64,000 nt of DNA. Origin: Trichobilharzia szidati. Taxonomy: Eukaryota; Platyhelminthes; Trematoda; Strigeidida; Schistosomatidae. The stretch's first letter is position 1; each line of letters begins with the position of its first letter. The stretch spans positions 34,755,204-34,819,203 of the forward strand of contig OX235273.1 of assembly GCA_944472155.2 (NCBI GenBank), read 5' to 3'. The notes below the pieces were generated by a model, which did no database searches, was not told the origin of the DNA, and saw only the letters and a program-made list of their open reading frames with translations. The translations under genes were made by a program, and so were the position numbers. This document shows positions 38,601 through 46,932 of the stretch, piece by piece.

Positions 38601-41600
38601 ACATGGTTTTGTGTAGTTTGATAAATAAATGATATGGAGAAATTCTAGTCCTTTTCTGTGTACCAATCTCTTATGTTAGTCTGTCTATCTTCTAAGTAAT
38701 TCAAATATTCTATACCCTTGATCAATTGTTTTGTCTACTGTCTTAAATTGATTGTCATTTTCTACAGACTTAAGCGATGAATAAATTTTTGGCTGGAAGG
38801 TTTCACCATGAGCTGACATTAGAGAACCATTGGAAAACCAGACAGGAGTAGTGGACAGCTGTTTCGTCCTAGTTTGGGACTGTTCAGCAGTACACACCCA
38901 CAGGGGTTTAAACCCAGGAACTTCTGGTTACAAGGCGAACTCGTATACCATTAAGCCACTGGGACCCGATCCAATGGCTCATGAATTCTGGGACGAAACA
39001 GCTGTTTAGTACTCACAGGTTTTCCAATGGTTCTCTAACTGATGCAACCCTTCAACAAATCAAACACAATCCCTACAAATCTAGTACTTGCGAATGAATT
39101 TTTATTCGTCATTCATTAATCTGAATTCTATCGGTGAAGTTCACCATAATGGTGAGCAAACCAGTACAGTCGTCATCATAGTATGCTTTGAAATGATATT
39201 TTGTGGTTAGAGGATCATTCTGCAGGAATCCATAGACTGATAGAATTCCATTGGTGGTAATATTAGGAACTGGACAGCATAAAAATCGTTCCTTCCCCAG
39301 TAAAGAACCAATATACCTGTTACAGTGTTACAAGAATTCATTTCAGAGAGATCGTCAGCTTTTTCAATGTTGTATGTCGGCCTTGCTGACGAATGTCAGT
39401 CAGTATAAAACTTACGTTCGCTACTTGCTGTCGATCATCTTCAAACCTTGATGTATATTCAATACAGTGCAGCGGTAAATAGGCTGTTGTCTGTTCATCA
39501 GAAAAATTGGCAGAATTTGAACAGTATCGTGTAATCCTACGTGACAGATATTACCTATCTAGGCAAAGTTAAGCTTTCGACACCAGTAACAACCAATCAG
39601 CAAACGACCTTGAACGGACCAATCACTTTAAAGAGGCATTTATGATAAATGGAAACGTATATTTATAGAAAAAAGCATAAAAAAAGCATTAAACGGTTAC
39701 AGGGGGTATCTTTCCCTAACATGTGAGAGAAATCTCTCCCAGTTAAGCATGGGACTCTCAATGGTAAAGTCACACCACATTCTATACATATATTCGTCCA
39801 AATGACTATAAATGAGATCCTTTTGAGATCCATTTATAGCCCGTATCCTATTTTTCAATCGAGTAGTCACCTTCCTGTCTGCTATTCTTTCAACAAATCC
39901 TTTTCGGAGGGAAGTGTCGTATAAACCTATGACCCAAATGTTGTTCGCTCTCTGACGACCACGGTTGTATTTCTTCCTCACCAACACAGTCTCATCCACA
40001 TGCACTACTACGTCTTCTCCACCCAACACCGAAGTGATATTCTCCATTTTCCAAAAAGCAATATCTCTGCAGTGCTGGTACCACAACGATGGACAAATCC
40101 ATCAGTTGACCTGGTATAGCTTTTTAGAGTCAATACACCACTACACGAACAACTTCTCTCCTTTCGAAGCAAGCCTAAGTCCAGGCAATACTGAAAGACA
40201 CTATCCTCCTCGAATTGCAAACGTAACCTTTTAAGGGCCCGCATTGGAAATGACTCAAGCGCTATACAACATTGAACTACGTTCGTGAATCTCATTGGAT
40301 AATTCGACGTCGTTCGCTGATTGGTAGTTACTGGCGCTTAAAGTTTAACTTGGCCCCTATCTAGCCATGGAAATAAACACTAGCAGTTCGGTGAAGAGAC
40401 TCTTTTCAGAGAATTCATTCACTCAGCTTTAGAATCGTAATTATACATTGGTATTTTTTCCATATATCTTTATACTGAATCTGTCAAATGTATCCATAAT
40501 GAAAAAAATAAAAATAAGATAGTTTGTTTACGTCATCAAAATATTTCAGGAAAAGTGAAGATTAATCATATAATAACAACTGTAGACTGAAGGTTACGTA
40601 ATACGGAAAAAATGTTGTTTTTTTAAAAAAAATGGGTGTCAGTCGAAACAGCATAGATAAAAGTATCAAAATAGACATATTGTGTAACAAGTAAACAGAG
40701 TGAACTAAACGTTAGTTAAGAAAAATTATTTTGATAAATATCACATCAAAATATGCTAAAATGGAAAAATAAAAGAGAAAAAATATTGATAGCTCTTGGT
40801 TTCAATACAGATTTTGTCACAAACTAACACCAGTTGTAGATCATAGAAAACCAGAAAGCACTGGACAGCTGCCTTTTTCCTACTTTGAGGTTCTTCAGAA
40901 GTGTACACCGAGGACCTCACCATCAAAGAAAGAACCCACAATCTCTAGGTTATTAGGCCAACCTCATTGACCATCTAGCTACTTGGACTAGATTTCAGTT
41001 ACCCGTGAATTCTGACTTATGTTGATTTATGATACAGCCTTATCTGCAAACAGTGAGCGTCCACTTCACCTTCACCTTGGGTGAACCTGAAGGTTCCGGA
41101 TTCGATCTCTGGGTATAGGGTTGTGGGTGTGCACTGTTGATTAGTCTCTCCCAAACTAGGACTAAGCAGATGTGCAGTGTCCACTCTGTGTTTTAGTGAT
41201 TCTCTAACTCTTTTGTACAGAGAGAAGTTGTCAGCTGTCGGTTTCAACAATTACAATTACTTATGCAAGTACTTGGAAGATCACGACTTGAATATCGAAA
41301 TACCTACTCTCAAGTTAAAACAACGTCTACTTAGCTGCACTTTGAATGTTCAGCTCAGATGCAATGGTACTGTTTACAGACAGCAAGATGGTGTGGCTAT
41401 GAGTTCACCTTTAGACCCGTTACTTGCAGATATTTTCAAGGCAAGTTTGGAAAATAGTTCACTGAAACCGACAATCGACAACTTCTCTCTGTACAAAAAG
41501 TACGATGATGACACTTCTACCATTCTCTAACTCAGCGATGTTGGTTTGTAACGAAATCGACATCGAAATAAATCTAAATCCTCCTACAAATATACTCCAT

Positions 41601-42264
41601 CTAAATTACAATTGTACCTGCAATTATCCCCATTATTGGATAGCTGAATATATATACATATATATATATATGCACCTACATATATTCTGTTTATTTCTTA
41701 TTTTTCTAGGTGGTAAAAGTCGTTATCTACCACCTGGTACAAAATTGCATACAACATTATTTGGTCGTTCTATGAGTGGTGTCCTACCATCCTACAATAT
41801 AACAAGTACACCACGTTCAAATAATCTCAATGCTAATAATAATGCTAATAATAACAGTGTAATTATTACATCACGATCATTAAATAAGCCAATCGCTTCT
41901 TCTGCTATTAATTTAAGTGATAATAATCATAAAACACAAAGTGATAAATCAACCACCACAGGAACAATGGTTACACCACAATCGAAAAAGACAAGGATTT
42001 TATCTAGTACAACGGTTAATGGACAAATGAAAGCACCAGCAGCAGCAACAACAACAACAGGAGCTGGTAATACACGAAATTCACACATAGACGATATAAG
42101 CTGTTCTGGTCCCATCTCATTAAATGATCATGATATAACATTAGAAACACGTAAATTGGCTTGTTTACCAGCTGGACAAGAAAGAGATAAAAGTTTGCCA
42201 GCACCAATTGAACGTTATGATTGGCCAGCACCACCTGCATCTGGTGTTGTATTAGCTGAATTAA
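26459..42264 (+). CDS. Actin-binding LIM protein (abLIM/UNC-115-like), seven exons, 3' end not included
   Basis: Joined exons: 26459-26603, 26638-26821, 29378-29721, 29762-29796, 31896-32012, 33626-33794, 41710-42264. All six introns are GT-AG and the frame stays open across every junction, about 516 residues. LIM1 has C21, C24, H41, C44, C47, C50, C68 and D71; LIM2 has C80, C83, H100, C103, C106, C109, C128 and C131, so all zinc ligands are present. Phrases such as GDVLRVADKYFH, GGFFMKDG and GEVVTALN are those of abLIM LIM1-LIM2, and RQFHLPEG matches the abLIM HFHVPDxG motif. Family members link F-actin to signalling at the cytoskeleton. Only two LIM domains are found where vertebrate abLIMs have four. 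The villin-headpiece end is not seen, and the last exon stops in phase 1, so more exons lie to the right. The 5' start is uncertain: the ATG at 26459 is the first in frame, but an acceptor-like site at 26507 could mark an upstream exon. Confidence 0.85.
26604..26637 (+). other. 34-bp intron
   Basis: gtaagg...tctctag. Removal joins ACA-A to AA-TGT and restores CFKCTKCNKSL, the exact LIM spacing; retention shifts frame into a stop. Introns this small near the 5' end are typical of schistosome genes. Confidence 0.85.
26638..26821 (+). CDS. LIM gene exon 2 (end of LIM1, most of LIM2)
   Basis: Encodes CNKSLEHGGFFMKDGGFYC, DDYQRYF, CKICSEELTGEVVTALN and HRGCFKCNKC; gtaagt donor in phase 2. Confidence 0.9.
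26822..29377 (+). other. LIM gene intron 2
   Basis: 2,556 bp, GT-AG. Contains (ta)n tracts at 29030-29046 and 29150-29166 and no recognised element or alternative LIM exon. Confidence 0.7.
29378..29721 (+). CDS. LIM gene exon 3 (end of LIM2 and Ser-rich linker)
   Basis: Starts after tttaatcacag. The first codon is shared with exon 2 and gives CSVAFCPGDRVTVWQEKFYC then PRC, closing LIM2. A Ser/Gln-rich linker follows, with RSILRKPAVVEKNGLR. It ends in phase 1 before gtaaat. Confidence 0.85.
29722..29761 (+). other. 40-bp intron
   Basis: gtaaatc...aattttag. If retained, the frame reads on about 25 codons and stops at 29793-29795, so splicing is the better reading. Confidence 0.7.
29762..29796 (+). 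CDS. LIM gene exon 4, 35-bp microexon
   Basis: With the one base left from exon 3 it encodes S-TDSGLGERLCD and ends in phase 0 at a gtaagtg donor. The phase match on both sides is the evidence. Confidence 0.65.
30056..30295 (+). repeat. tRNA-Gly-like SINE (family B), sense copy
   Basis: The head gcgtcggtggttcatcgtta followed by gaatacccgcc is tRNA-Gly-like (A box), with a degraded B box (atttcgattcccag). The body ends with aagccctgggacctcaagct. Lies in intron 4 of the LIM gene. Confidence 0.65.
30790..31125 (-). repeat. tRNA-Gly-like SINE (family B), diverged antisense copy
   Basis: Tail (ttgaagtttttagtgg) at the low end and tRNA-like end toward 31110; recognisable only by order of blocks. 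Confidence 0.4.
31519..31683 (-). repeat. Hammerhead-type SINE (family A), antisense copy
   Basis: The tail cagttagagaatcattgaaa and the hammerhead region (cagctgttttgagctagttc) precede the tRNA-like part; a second copy faces it directly (31690-31795). Confidence 0.6.
31690..31795 (+). repeat. Hammerhead-type SINE (family A), sense 3' part
   Basis: gatgaagagtc, aggacgaaacagctgtc and the tail ending ggctcatgatgaaa; forms an inverted pair with the copy at 31519-31683. Confidence 0.65.
31896..32012 (+). CDS. LIM gene exon 5
   Basis: Acceptor ttttttccag, 39 codons in phase 0 at both ends (SNNLDESKSRHFSNGYSDQE, then KLNTLSFHLSRQ), donor gtatgt. Confidence 0.75.
32262..32332. repeat. 14-bp perfect inverted repeat
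   Basis: caaccaatcagatc and gatctgattggttg, about 45 bp apart. ccaatcag is also part of the Merlin terminus, so this may be a tiny Merlin-related remnant. Confidence 0.4.
33260..33440 (-). repeat. Possible tRNA-derived repeat
   Basis: On the minus strand gttacgggttggaaccct is B-box-like and gagcgctcag-type sequence lies about 30 bp before it. A single diverged copy, so tentative. Confidence 0.3.
33626..33794 (+). CDS. LIM gene exon 6 (FHLPE motif)
   Basis: Acceptor ctcttcacacag, phase 0 in; encodes SSCGRIPTSNYGRYLNQSY to SQPRQFHLPE-G and ends in phase 1 at gttagt. FHLPE corresponds to the HFHVPD motif of animal abLIMs. Confidence 0.8.
34390..35030 (-). pseudogene. RTE-like non-LTR element fragment
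   Basis: From 35030 down the minus strand reads QVNIEKTEVMKIPNKQ (the segment just after RT motif C) and from 34620 RKKWRWIARTLMRRP and SDNITQQT, the C-terminal KWRWIGHTLRRP block of schistosome RTE-like ORFs. Stops and frameshifts between. Antisense in intron 6 of the LIM gene. Confidence 0.65.
35262..35325 (+). repeat. Hammerhead-type SINE (family A), fragment
   Basis: ctggaagagtc and tttggacgaaacagctgttc are the core region with an extra base in the CUGANGA block. Confidence 0.55.
36024..36705 (+). pseudogene. RTE-like reverse transcriptase, C-terminal half
   Basis: The frame reads LIAVDWIMRQTAGNEETG, then LDFADDICLISHKLEDMQ with the catalytic FADD intact, IGLQVNIEKTEVMKI, FTYLGSIVSTTDGTDGDI, KARIGKARQAF, VLLYG and KKWRWIGWS. 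A Gln/His-rich insert (QQQHHQQQPQQQ) after TEVMKIPG is a local repeat expansion. After the stop at 36705 the last 70 codons of the family survive only in broken frames to about 36890. The first half of RT and the endonuclease are missing. Reverse transcriptase in life; dead on arrival here because of 5' truncation. Confidence 0.8.
36024..36919 (+). mobile_element. RTE-like non-LTR retrotransposon, 5'-truncated, with target duplication
   Basis: Flanked by a perfect 13-bp duplication atggtgtcagtct (36011-36023 and 36920-36932). The insert starts in the RT domain and ends ggaattaaaggaaac followed by an aat/ata triplet tail, which is the 3' end style of RTE-type elements. Confidence 0.85.
37330..37450 (+). 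repeat. Hammerhead-type SINE (family A), diverged sense copy
   Basis: actgtgaagagtcc, gaggacaaagctgctgtcc and gttttcaatgct follow in the family order. Confidence 0.6.
37928..37951. repeat. (TA)n microsatellite
   Basis: About 11 TA units. Confidence 0.9.
38203..38450 (-). repeat. tRNA-Gly-like SINE (family B), antisense
   Basis: Tail ctttgggttccgagtgga at the low end; tRNA-like head (gtagactgcttaccaatcac in reverse complement) near 38420. Diverged. Confidence 0.6.
38800..38980 (-). repeat. Hammerhead-type SINE (family A), well-preserved antisense copy
   Basis: In reverse complement: tRNA-like head with ggcttaatggtatacgag (A box) and gggtttaaacccc (B box), then the hammerhead core and the tail ccaatggttctctaatgtc. 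A reversed tail fragment follows at 38990-39050. Confidence 0.75.
38848..38898 (-). ncRNA. Hammerhead-ribozyme core, one core change
   Basis: Reverse complement reads stem-I strand gtactg, CTGAACA, stem II gtcc/ggac with loop caaacta, GAAA, short stem III cagctg, then GTC and the other stem-I strand cactac. It fits a minimal type I hammerhead except that G8 of CUGANGA is C. It is therefore predicted inactive or weak. Confidence 0.6.
38990..39060 (+). repeat. Hammerhead-type SINE (family A), tail fragment
   Basis: Starts ggacgaaacagctgtttag and continues into the tail ccaatggttctctaactgatg; inverted relative to the preceding copy. Confidence 0.65.
39562..40355 (-). mobile_element. Merlin DNA transposon, 794 bp, internally deleted, with 8-bp target duplication
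   Basis: Terminal inverted repeats begin ggcaaagttaagctttcg (left) and, in reverse complement, ggccaagttaaactttaag (right), both running into ccagtaac and accaatcagc. A perfect 8-bp duplication cctatcta flanks it (39554-39561 and 40356-40363), the length expected for Merlin. It lies antisense in the large intron 6 of the LIM gene and is the cleanest DNA transposon copy of the window. Confidence 0.9.
39697..40086 (-). pseudogene. Merlin transposase with in-frame catalytic deletion
   Basis: The open frame reads GGEDVVVHVDETVLVRKK (first catalytic Asp), ANNIWVIGLYDTSLRKGF and VERIADRKVTT, then jumps to RLKNRIRAINGSQ and IYSHLDEYMYRMW, ending VRERYPL. Against the copy at 10182 the jump removes about 65-70 residues, including TDEWAEY and IEGFWG, so the second Asp and the Glu of the DDE triad are gone while the frame stays open. 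Upstream (minus strand) sequence to about 40230 shows broken N-terminal coding. The product could not catalyse transposition; whether it is ever made is unknown. Confidence 0.8.
40380..40740 (-). repeat. Repeat shared with the Penelope 3' flank at 54.3-54.6 kb
   Basis: gaagagactcttttcagaga, gaattcattcact and later ttacgtaata recur in the same order at 54314-54560, directly downstream of the Penelope-like ORF. Probably a Penelope 3' untranslated fragment. Confidence 0.5.
40830..40985 (-). repeat. Hammerhead-type SINE (family A), diverged antisense
   Basis: gcactggacagctgcctttt, then gaggttcttcagaagtgtac, then a tRNA-like part with eroded boxes. Confidence 0.55.
41060..41217 (+). repeat. Hammerhead-type SINE (family A), sense
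   Basis: ggattcgatctctgggt (B box), ctcccaaactaggac and gcagtgtccactctg in family order; abuts the Penelope RT fragment. Confidence 0.55.
41218..41560 (+). pseudogene. Penelope-like element RT fragment
   Basis: Reads CKYLEDHDLNIEIPTLKLKQ, YRQQDGVAMSSPLDPLLADI and FSLYKKYDDDTSTIL. These are the Penelope RT blocks (QxDGVAMGSPLGPxLADIF and YKRYVDDTF); the catalytic YVDD is YDDD here and the frame breaks just after. Only about 105 codons of an 800-codon protein are present. It lies sense-oriented about 150 bp before exon 7 of the LIM gene. Confidence 0.75.
41710..42264 (+). CDS. LIM gene exon 7, Asn/Thr/Ala-rich
   Basis: Acceptor tatttttctag completes the Gly codon begun in exon 6 (LPE-G-GKSRYLPPGTK). 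It continues with Asn runs (NNNANNN), an Ala-Thr block (APAAATTTT) and ERYDWPAPPASGVVLAEL, ending in phase 1 at gtaagt. The next exon must start with two bases completing a codon. Confidence 0.85.
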
Positions 42265-42574
42265 GTAAGTCTATATAATTTGAACCCTCCTCTTTTTAAT
42301 TTATTGTTGTATGAGTTGTTTTATACACGGTGGAACTGTGATGCACTCATTGGCTTGAGTATACTACAGCATTCAGTGGTTTCTTGGTTTGAATCCCTTG
42401 TACTACCTACTTCAACGTAGACAGCTGTGTGGTAGTATTGTAGTGTACCTTGTACAGAATCAAAATAAATCTGGGGACAAGGCAGATAGATCAAAACAAA
42501 TCAACCTAACTTTTAAATAAATAAACGTCTAACCAGACTGTGTATGCTTTAGATGTTTTAACTTTTACATGCCC

Positions 42575-42685
42575 AGACATCATCGAAGCATTTGCACAAG
42601 AAGCCGACATGTCAACCTGAGACCAAGCATTTCAGTCCAATCAATCGATGGGAAAATCTAAAATTGAATTAAATTTCATGGATTG
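42575..42685 (+). repeat. Family D repeat (tag gacatgtcaacctgagac)
   Basis: catcatcgaagcatttgcac and gtccaatcaatcga also occur, as an inverted pair, at 52633-52735 and 52798-52867. Confidence 0.6.
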
Positions 42686-42704
42686 GTTTGTAGGGATTTG
42701 ATTT

Positions 42705-42900
42705 ATTTCAGGTCTGATCACAGATTGATGTCGGTTACAGAACCACTGGGAGACCAGAGAGTACTGGGCATTGGTTTCGTCCTGGTTTGAGACTCTTCAT
42801 CGATACGCACCATGATGCCACTTGGGGTCAAACACTTCGGGTTATGAGGTGAGCTTGTTGGTCATCCAGCCACTGGGATGAAATCTAATAGCCCATCAGT
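42705..42900 (-). repeat. Hammerhead-type SINE (family A), antisense
   Basis: agtactgggcattggtttcg then tcctggtttgagactcttca, then a tRNA-like end gccactgggatg. Confidence 0.65.
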
Positions 42901-43009
42901 TGTAACTCCTATTTATTCGCTATTTTTAGCGCCGTCGCTATTCACTGTCATTGGTGACTATTGCTACCCACTCCGGATGCGGCGTACCCAGCTGGTCACG
43001 ACTTTTCAC

Positions 43010-43150
43010 TAGGACTCAAATAACCTTCGAACCCCGGTGGGTGCGTGCTCACGAAGAGGTCAAACTAAGGCAAAACAGCTATGAAGTGCTCCCTAGTTTT
43101 CCAATGATTCTCTAACTGACATCAATCCATGGTAAAAACTGAAACAAATC
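43010..43150 (+). repeat. Hammerhead-type SINE (family A), sense
   Basis: ttcgaaccccggtgggtgcg (B box), cacgaagaggtc, aggcaaaacagc and the tail ccaatgattctctaactga. Confidence 0.65.
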
Positions 43151-43754
43151 AATTCTCTGACAATTAACTGACGAAGTCTTCAGTTTAGCTGTCGTGGCTT
43201 GATTAGTTCTAAAATCTTTTTCTCAAACAATCCTTTTATACTGTATTCTATTTATAAATATACTGCTCATCGGAGCACATCGCCAAATAACTGAGTCTTC
43301 TTGATTTGTGGTGTGTTGTCAGTACTTGCAGGTCAACTAGTATGCTGATTAAGTGAATAATTGACCACATTGAGTTTAATACGGCTGGAATACTGTAATG
43401 TATCAACAACACAACCGGTACCTTACAGTATCTTCAGCCTATACACATGACCGCTTACATTTAAGAAAAATCCACTCCATGTAACTTGACTCTAATTACT
43501 CTTCATTAATAACTGATCACTGATCATTGTTTTTGATTTGTTTAAAACATTGCTGTATTCGTTTTTTGTTATTGTGAAGAAAGAGTGAGAGAGAGAGAAA
43601 AAAACTCGTTACATTAAATGTATCAGTTTATGTATCACTTGATGTCCTGATGATTAGGTTTTATTACTCATTTGTAAAGGTCATAGTAAAAATAGTAACA
43701 GTGTTAATAATAATAATAATGTGAATAATAATAAAAGTTGATTAGTTAAACCAT

Positions 43755-43880
43755 ATGTGTGGGTGGTTTAGTGTTACAATGCTCGCGAACCACACGCACA
43801 CACACACATACACGTAGTCTGAGTTCGATTCCCCGTTGAAGCACTCCTATACCTCACTTAGCCGCTAGTAAGCCCAGTGT
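43755..43880 (+). repeat. tRNA-Gly-like SINE (family B), sense head
   Basis: gtgggtggtttagtgttaca and atgctcgcgaacc (A box region), then gagttcgattccccgtt (B box). A (ca)n run sits in the anticodon-arm region. Confidence 0.65.
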
Positions 43881-44051
43881 TACGACCAGTAGTACGACCT
43901 AGCAGACTGTTTTTGCAATTACAACGTCAACCACCACCACCACAACAACAACAATGTCCCCGCAGACGAAATAAGATAGAAGACGAAGCGATTGTGAGAG
44001 CTATTGCTTTTACTGTCTCAAATAATAGCTCAAAACCATTTGGGAGCGAAG

Positions 44052-44055
<4 letters not shown>

Positions 44056-44090
<35 letters not shown>
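44056..44090. repeat. (TA)n microsatellite
   Basis: About 17 TA units. Confidence 0.95.
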
Positions 44091-44093
<3 letters not shown>

Positions 44094-44789
44094 TTTACAT
44101 TACCTTGACATCATTAAAATCGATGATAAGTTTAAAGGGTCAGCAACCAATCTCGATCGAAGCTCCATAACGAATGGGAGTACAAACAATGTGCGGAAAC
44201 AGCAGAATACATTTTTAGGTTCCTAAGTGAAGAATTAAACTAACTCGAGTGTTACATATCCTGAATGTCTTTCTTCTGATCTTTCCTGGTCGTCGGACAT
44301 CCTATCGATTTCTAGAAAAATATTTTTTGTTAAACCTTTTACATAAGGAAGTTAAGGTAGTCTGGCATAATTGGATGACGCTTTATACTACTAACCGACT
44401 GATATCAGTAGTTGGATACTATTCACCTCGACGAATAGTATTTGCTATGCATATCAAAATGATCTGATCATCGGACATCTGTTTCAGTCGTTTATGACCG
44501 AGCTTATCAACAGTGTACTCGGTTCAATACTTCTCAGAAAGGTGAATCAGTTCAGACTGTTCGAATTCCGGCTAGCTACTTTGGCGAACCGATAATACAT
44601 TGAATCAAATTCATGATCTGCAATTTACACAGTTCAAGGCAACTATTAACAAGTTGTAAAAGAATACCTAAAATCTGCTATCTACCCAGTAAAGCAATAA
44701 TTAAGAATGCAGATAATGATGAAGGTGATAGGAACAGCCATTTTGTCTAACTTCTTAAGGAATTATAGTAGATCAGTGATTGGTAATGT

Positions 44790-45035
44790 TTTTCTTTATT
44801 CCTTTACGTTCCCAGTGGAACATGGGGCTTCAAGCTAGAGCTTTGAAGTTTCGGTAGCAGTGGTGTTTATTTTTACGGGATAGGGTTGCTAGCCTCATTC
44901 CCAATCCTCCCTTTTTGCCGGCCCTACTACCGGCTTAGCGAGGTAAAGGAGTGCGTCGTTGGCTGGGGATCGAACCCCGGATCACATGCGTGGTTGGCGA
45001 GCATTCTACTTATGTGCTGCCACCGACGCACAAAA
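44790..45035 (-). repeat. tRNA-Gly-like SINE (family B), good antisense copy
   Basis: In reverse complement the head reads gtgcgtcggtggcagcacat, then agaatgctcgccaaccacgc and ggggttcgatccccagcc, closely tRNA-Gly-like, followed by a body ending cttgaagccccatgttccac. Confidence 0.8.
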
Positions 45036-45703
45036 GGAATGGTAATGTTGCCTAGAATAAACGATTTACGAGTGTTAGTTGTTCAGTTGATACTACTATT
45101 ACTACTACCAGTAATAATAACAATTTTAAACTTCTGCTTGAGGTCTTTTCAACTCTCTGTAGAATGGAGACAGATAATCTTCTGGGAGAAACCCATGTTG
45201 AATACCACCTAAGTTAGAAGTACTTTTTCTCGCCTAAATAAATTTAAAATAGGTTAGTAAATATGATAGTGAAAAGTAATTTTATGAGAATATGTCGAAG
45301 GAGTCTCTTTTCCAAATTGACGTGAATGACCTGTAATATGTGGGACTAATTTAATCTCTTTCTAATGATTGTATACTTAATCCGTTTAATTACTAATAAC
45401 TTTTGCATCATTATTTGATTACTCTACTTTACTAATTATATCACCAAATAATCTAAATCGCTTCTTTCCAAACGAATTCACGATTTGCAATTCACACGTA
45501 CACTTCGAGGTGAAATTTTACCACAGTTTCCTGTGGAAACCGATGTTTTTCAGGTCACAAAATGTATAATCTGCTTGATACCATACTATAGAAATCAAAA
45601 AAGTGAGCGTCAGAGCATGATGGTACCATTGTGGCGGATGCTACTGATAAGATTTATCAGTAGTATAAAAGGGACGTTCGTCAGTGTAAAAAACATCAAA
45701 TAG

Positions 45704-45765
45704 TGGGGAAATATAAGTATAAACTTGGGCATTGTGGTAGAATGTAACTCCATTATGGACTGCAT
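45704..45765 (-). repeat. Family C repeat, end fragment
   Basis: ataagtataaacttgggcat and gtaactccattatgg are the reverse complement of the family C end at 7230-7285. Confidence 0.65.
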
Positions 45766-45969
45766 GCATTAACACAAAACCACACAATAGGCTGGTGGGA
45801 GAGGGTTAAAATTCTAAAAAGTAATCTAGGTAGGTGGAGAGAGAGGTTGATTACTGAATCTTTGTTCATCGAATCTACACCCAACACATGCAACAGAAGT
45901 GACTCAATGCAAATACCAGAAATATGGAAGAGATTATTACCACCAGTAAGTCAAATCAGAGGAGGATAA

Positions 45970-46312
45970 TAAATAATCTCAAAATTCTATTTCAATTCAA
46001 GCACATCACAACATTCTAACAAGTTACTTATTATGACTATAAAAACACTCGTCTTATTTCCCATCTGATTGATCTAACTGATCAATAACACTCATATTAT
46101 TATTTCTGAATGTACATTATCGCATATTGATTTTTATTCAAATATCTAGTCAATTCCACACATGTATATAAATGAAGGAAAAAGCTGTGTGAGTGAGTGA
46201 CTTGATATGATTATGAGTGGCAATAGTTTGTGCTCGAAACGTGGTCATCAGTTAATATTACTGTATATAACACTGTGATTTATCAAAATAAAATCTTATC
46301 CATAGTGGGGAA
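45970..46312 (+). repeat. Family C repeat, about 340 bp
   Basis: Nearly the full reverse complement of 62387-62710, from caaaattctatttcaattca to aaaataaaatcttatcc. No ORF or terminal repeats seen in it. Confidence 0.75.
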
Positions 46313-46548
46313 ATAGGTTTAACGTCAGAGAAAGCAAATGACTCAGCGTTGTGGAAAAAAATGGGAGATGTAAAAGAAACACAAAGAAGCATACCATGAA
46401 GGCCAGCAGTTGTACAACATGGAAGATCTGTGCAAATGGTGATTTGAAGATAAGGGGTACACAGTTTCGCTATATAGCGATACCAAATTCCAAATATACA
46501 CATTCCTTTACCAAGTCTGTCGTCTTCTGCCGTTACACTACTACTACT

Positions 46549-46932
46549 GATTGACTGGTATGCGTAACTGAATACTACTCATATCTACCAGTATTGCTCA
46601 CTAGCCAGATCAAAGTCTTCTAAACACCGGCTGGTCGTTTCTCTCGGCCCTCTAACCTAAGTCAAACCACATGAATCTCTGATAAGCTTAACCCGAAACG
46701 AGCAAAATGTTCGTCTGGTGTTTATTATTATATTATTATTATTATTAATATAATAATAAACACCAGACGAACATTTTGCTCGTTTCGGGTTAAGCTTATC
46801 AGAGATTCATGTGGTTTGACTTAGGTTAGAGGGCCGAGAGAAACGACCAGCTGGTGTTTAGAAGACTTTGATCTGGCTAGTGAGCAATACTGGTGGATAT
46901 GAGTTGTACTCAGTTACGCATACCAGTCAATC
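46549..46932. repeat. 384-bp near-perfect palindrome
   Basis: Two arms of about 185 bp that are reverse complements with only four mismatches found by direct comparison, meeting in a tta/taa-rich centre near 46740. The arms start gattgactggtatgcgtaac. The unit starting tcgtctggtgttta occurs beside the centre and again just right of the palindrome (46932). Confidence 0.9.

Noticed and set aside
43877..44170. 97-codon ORF with a Gln/Pro run
   Set aside because: Starts in a SINE and ends in a (TA)n microsatellite; the repetitive composition explains the open frame.
44790..45035. A functional tRNA-Gly gene in the minus-strand tRNA-like sequence
   Set aside because: Recurs in about ten copies attached to a constant tail, with acceptor and anticodon arms eroded; it is a SINE head.
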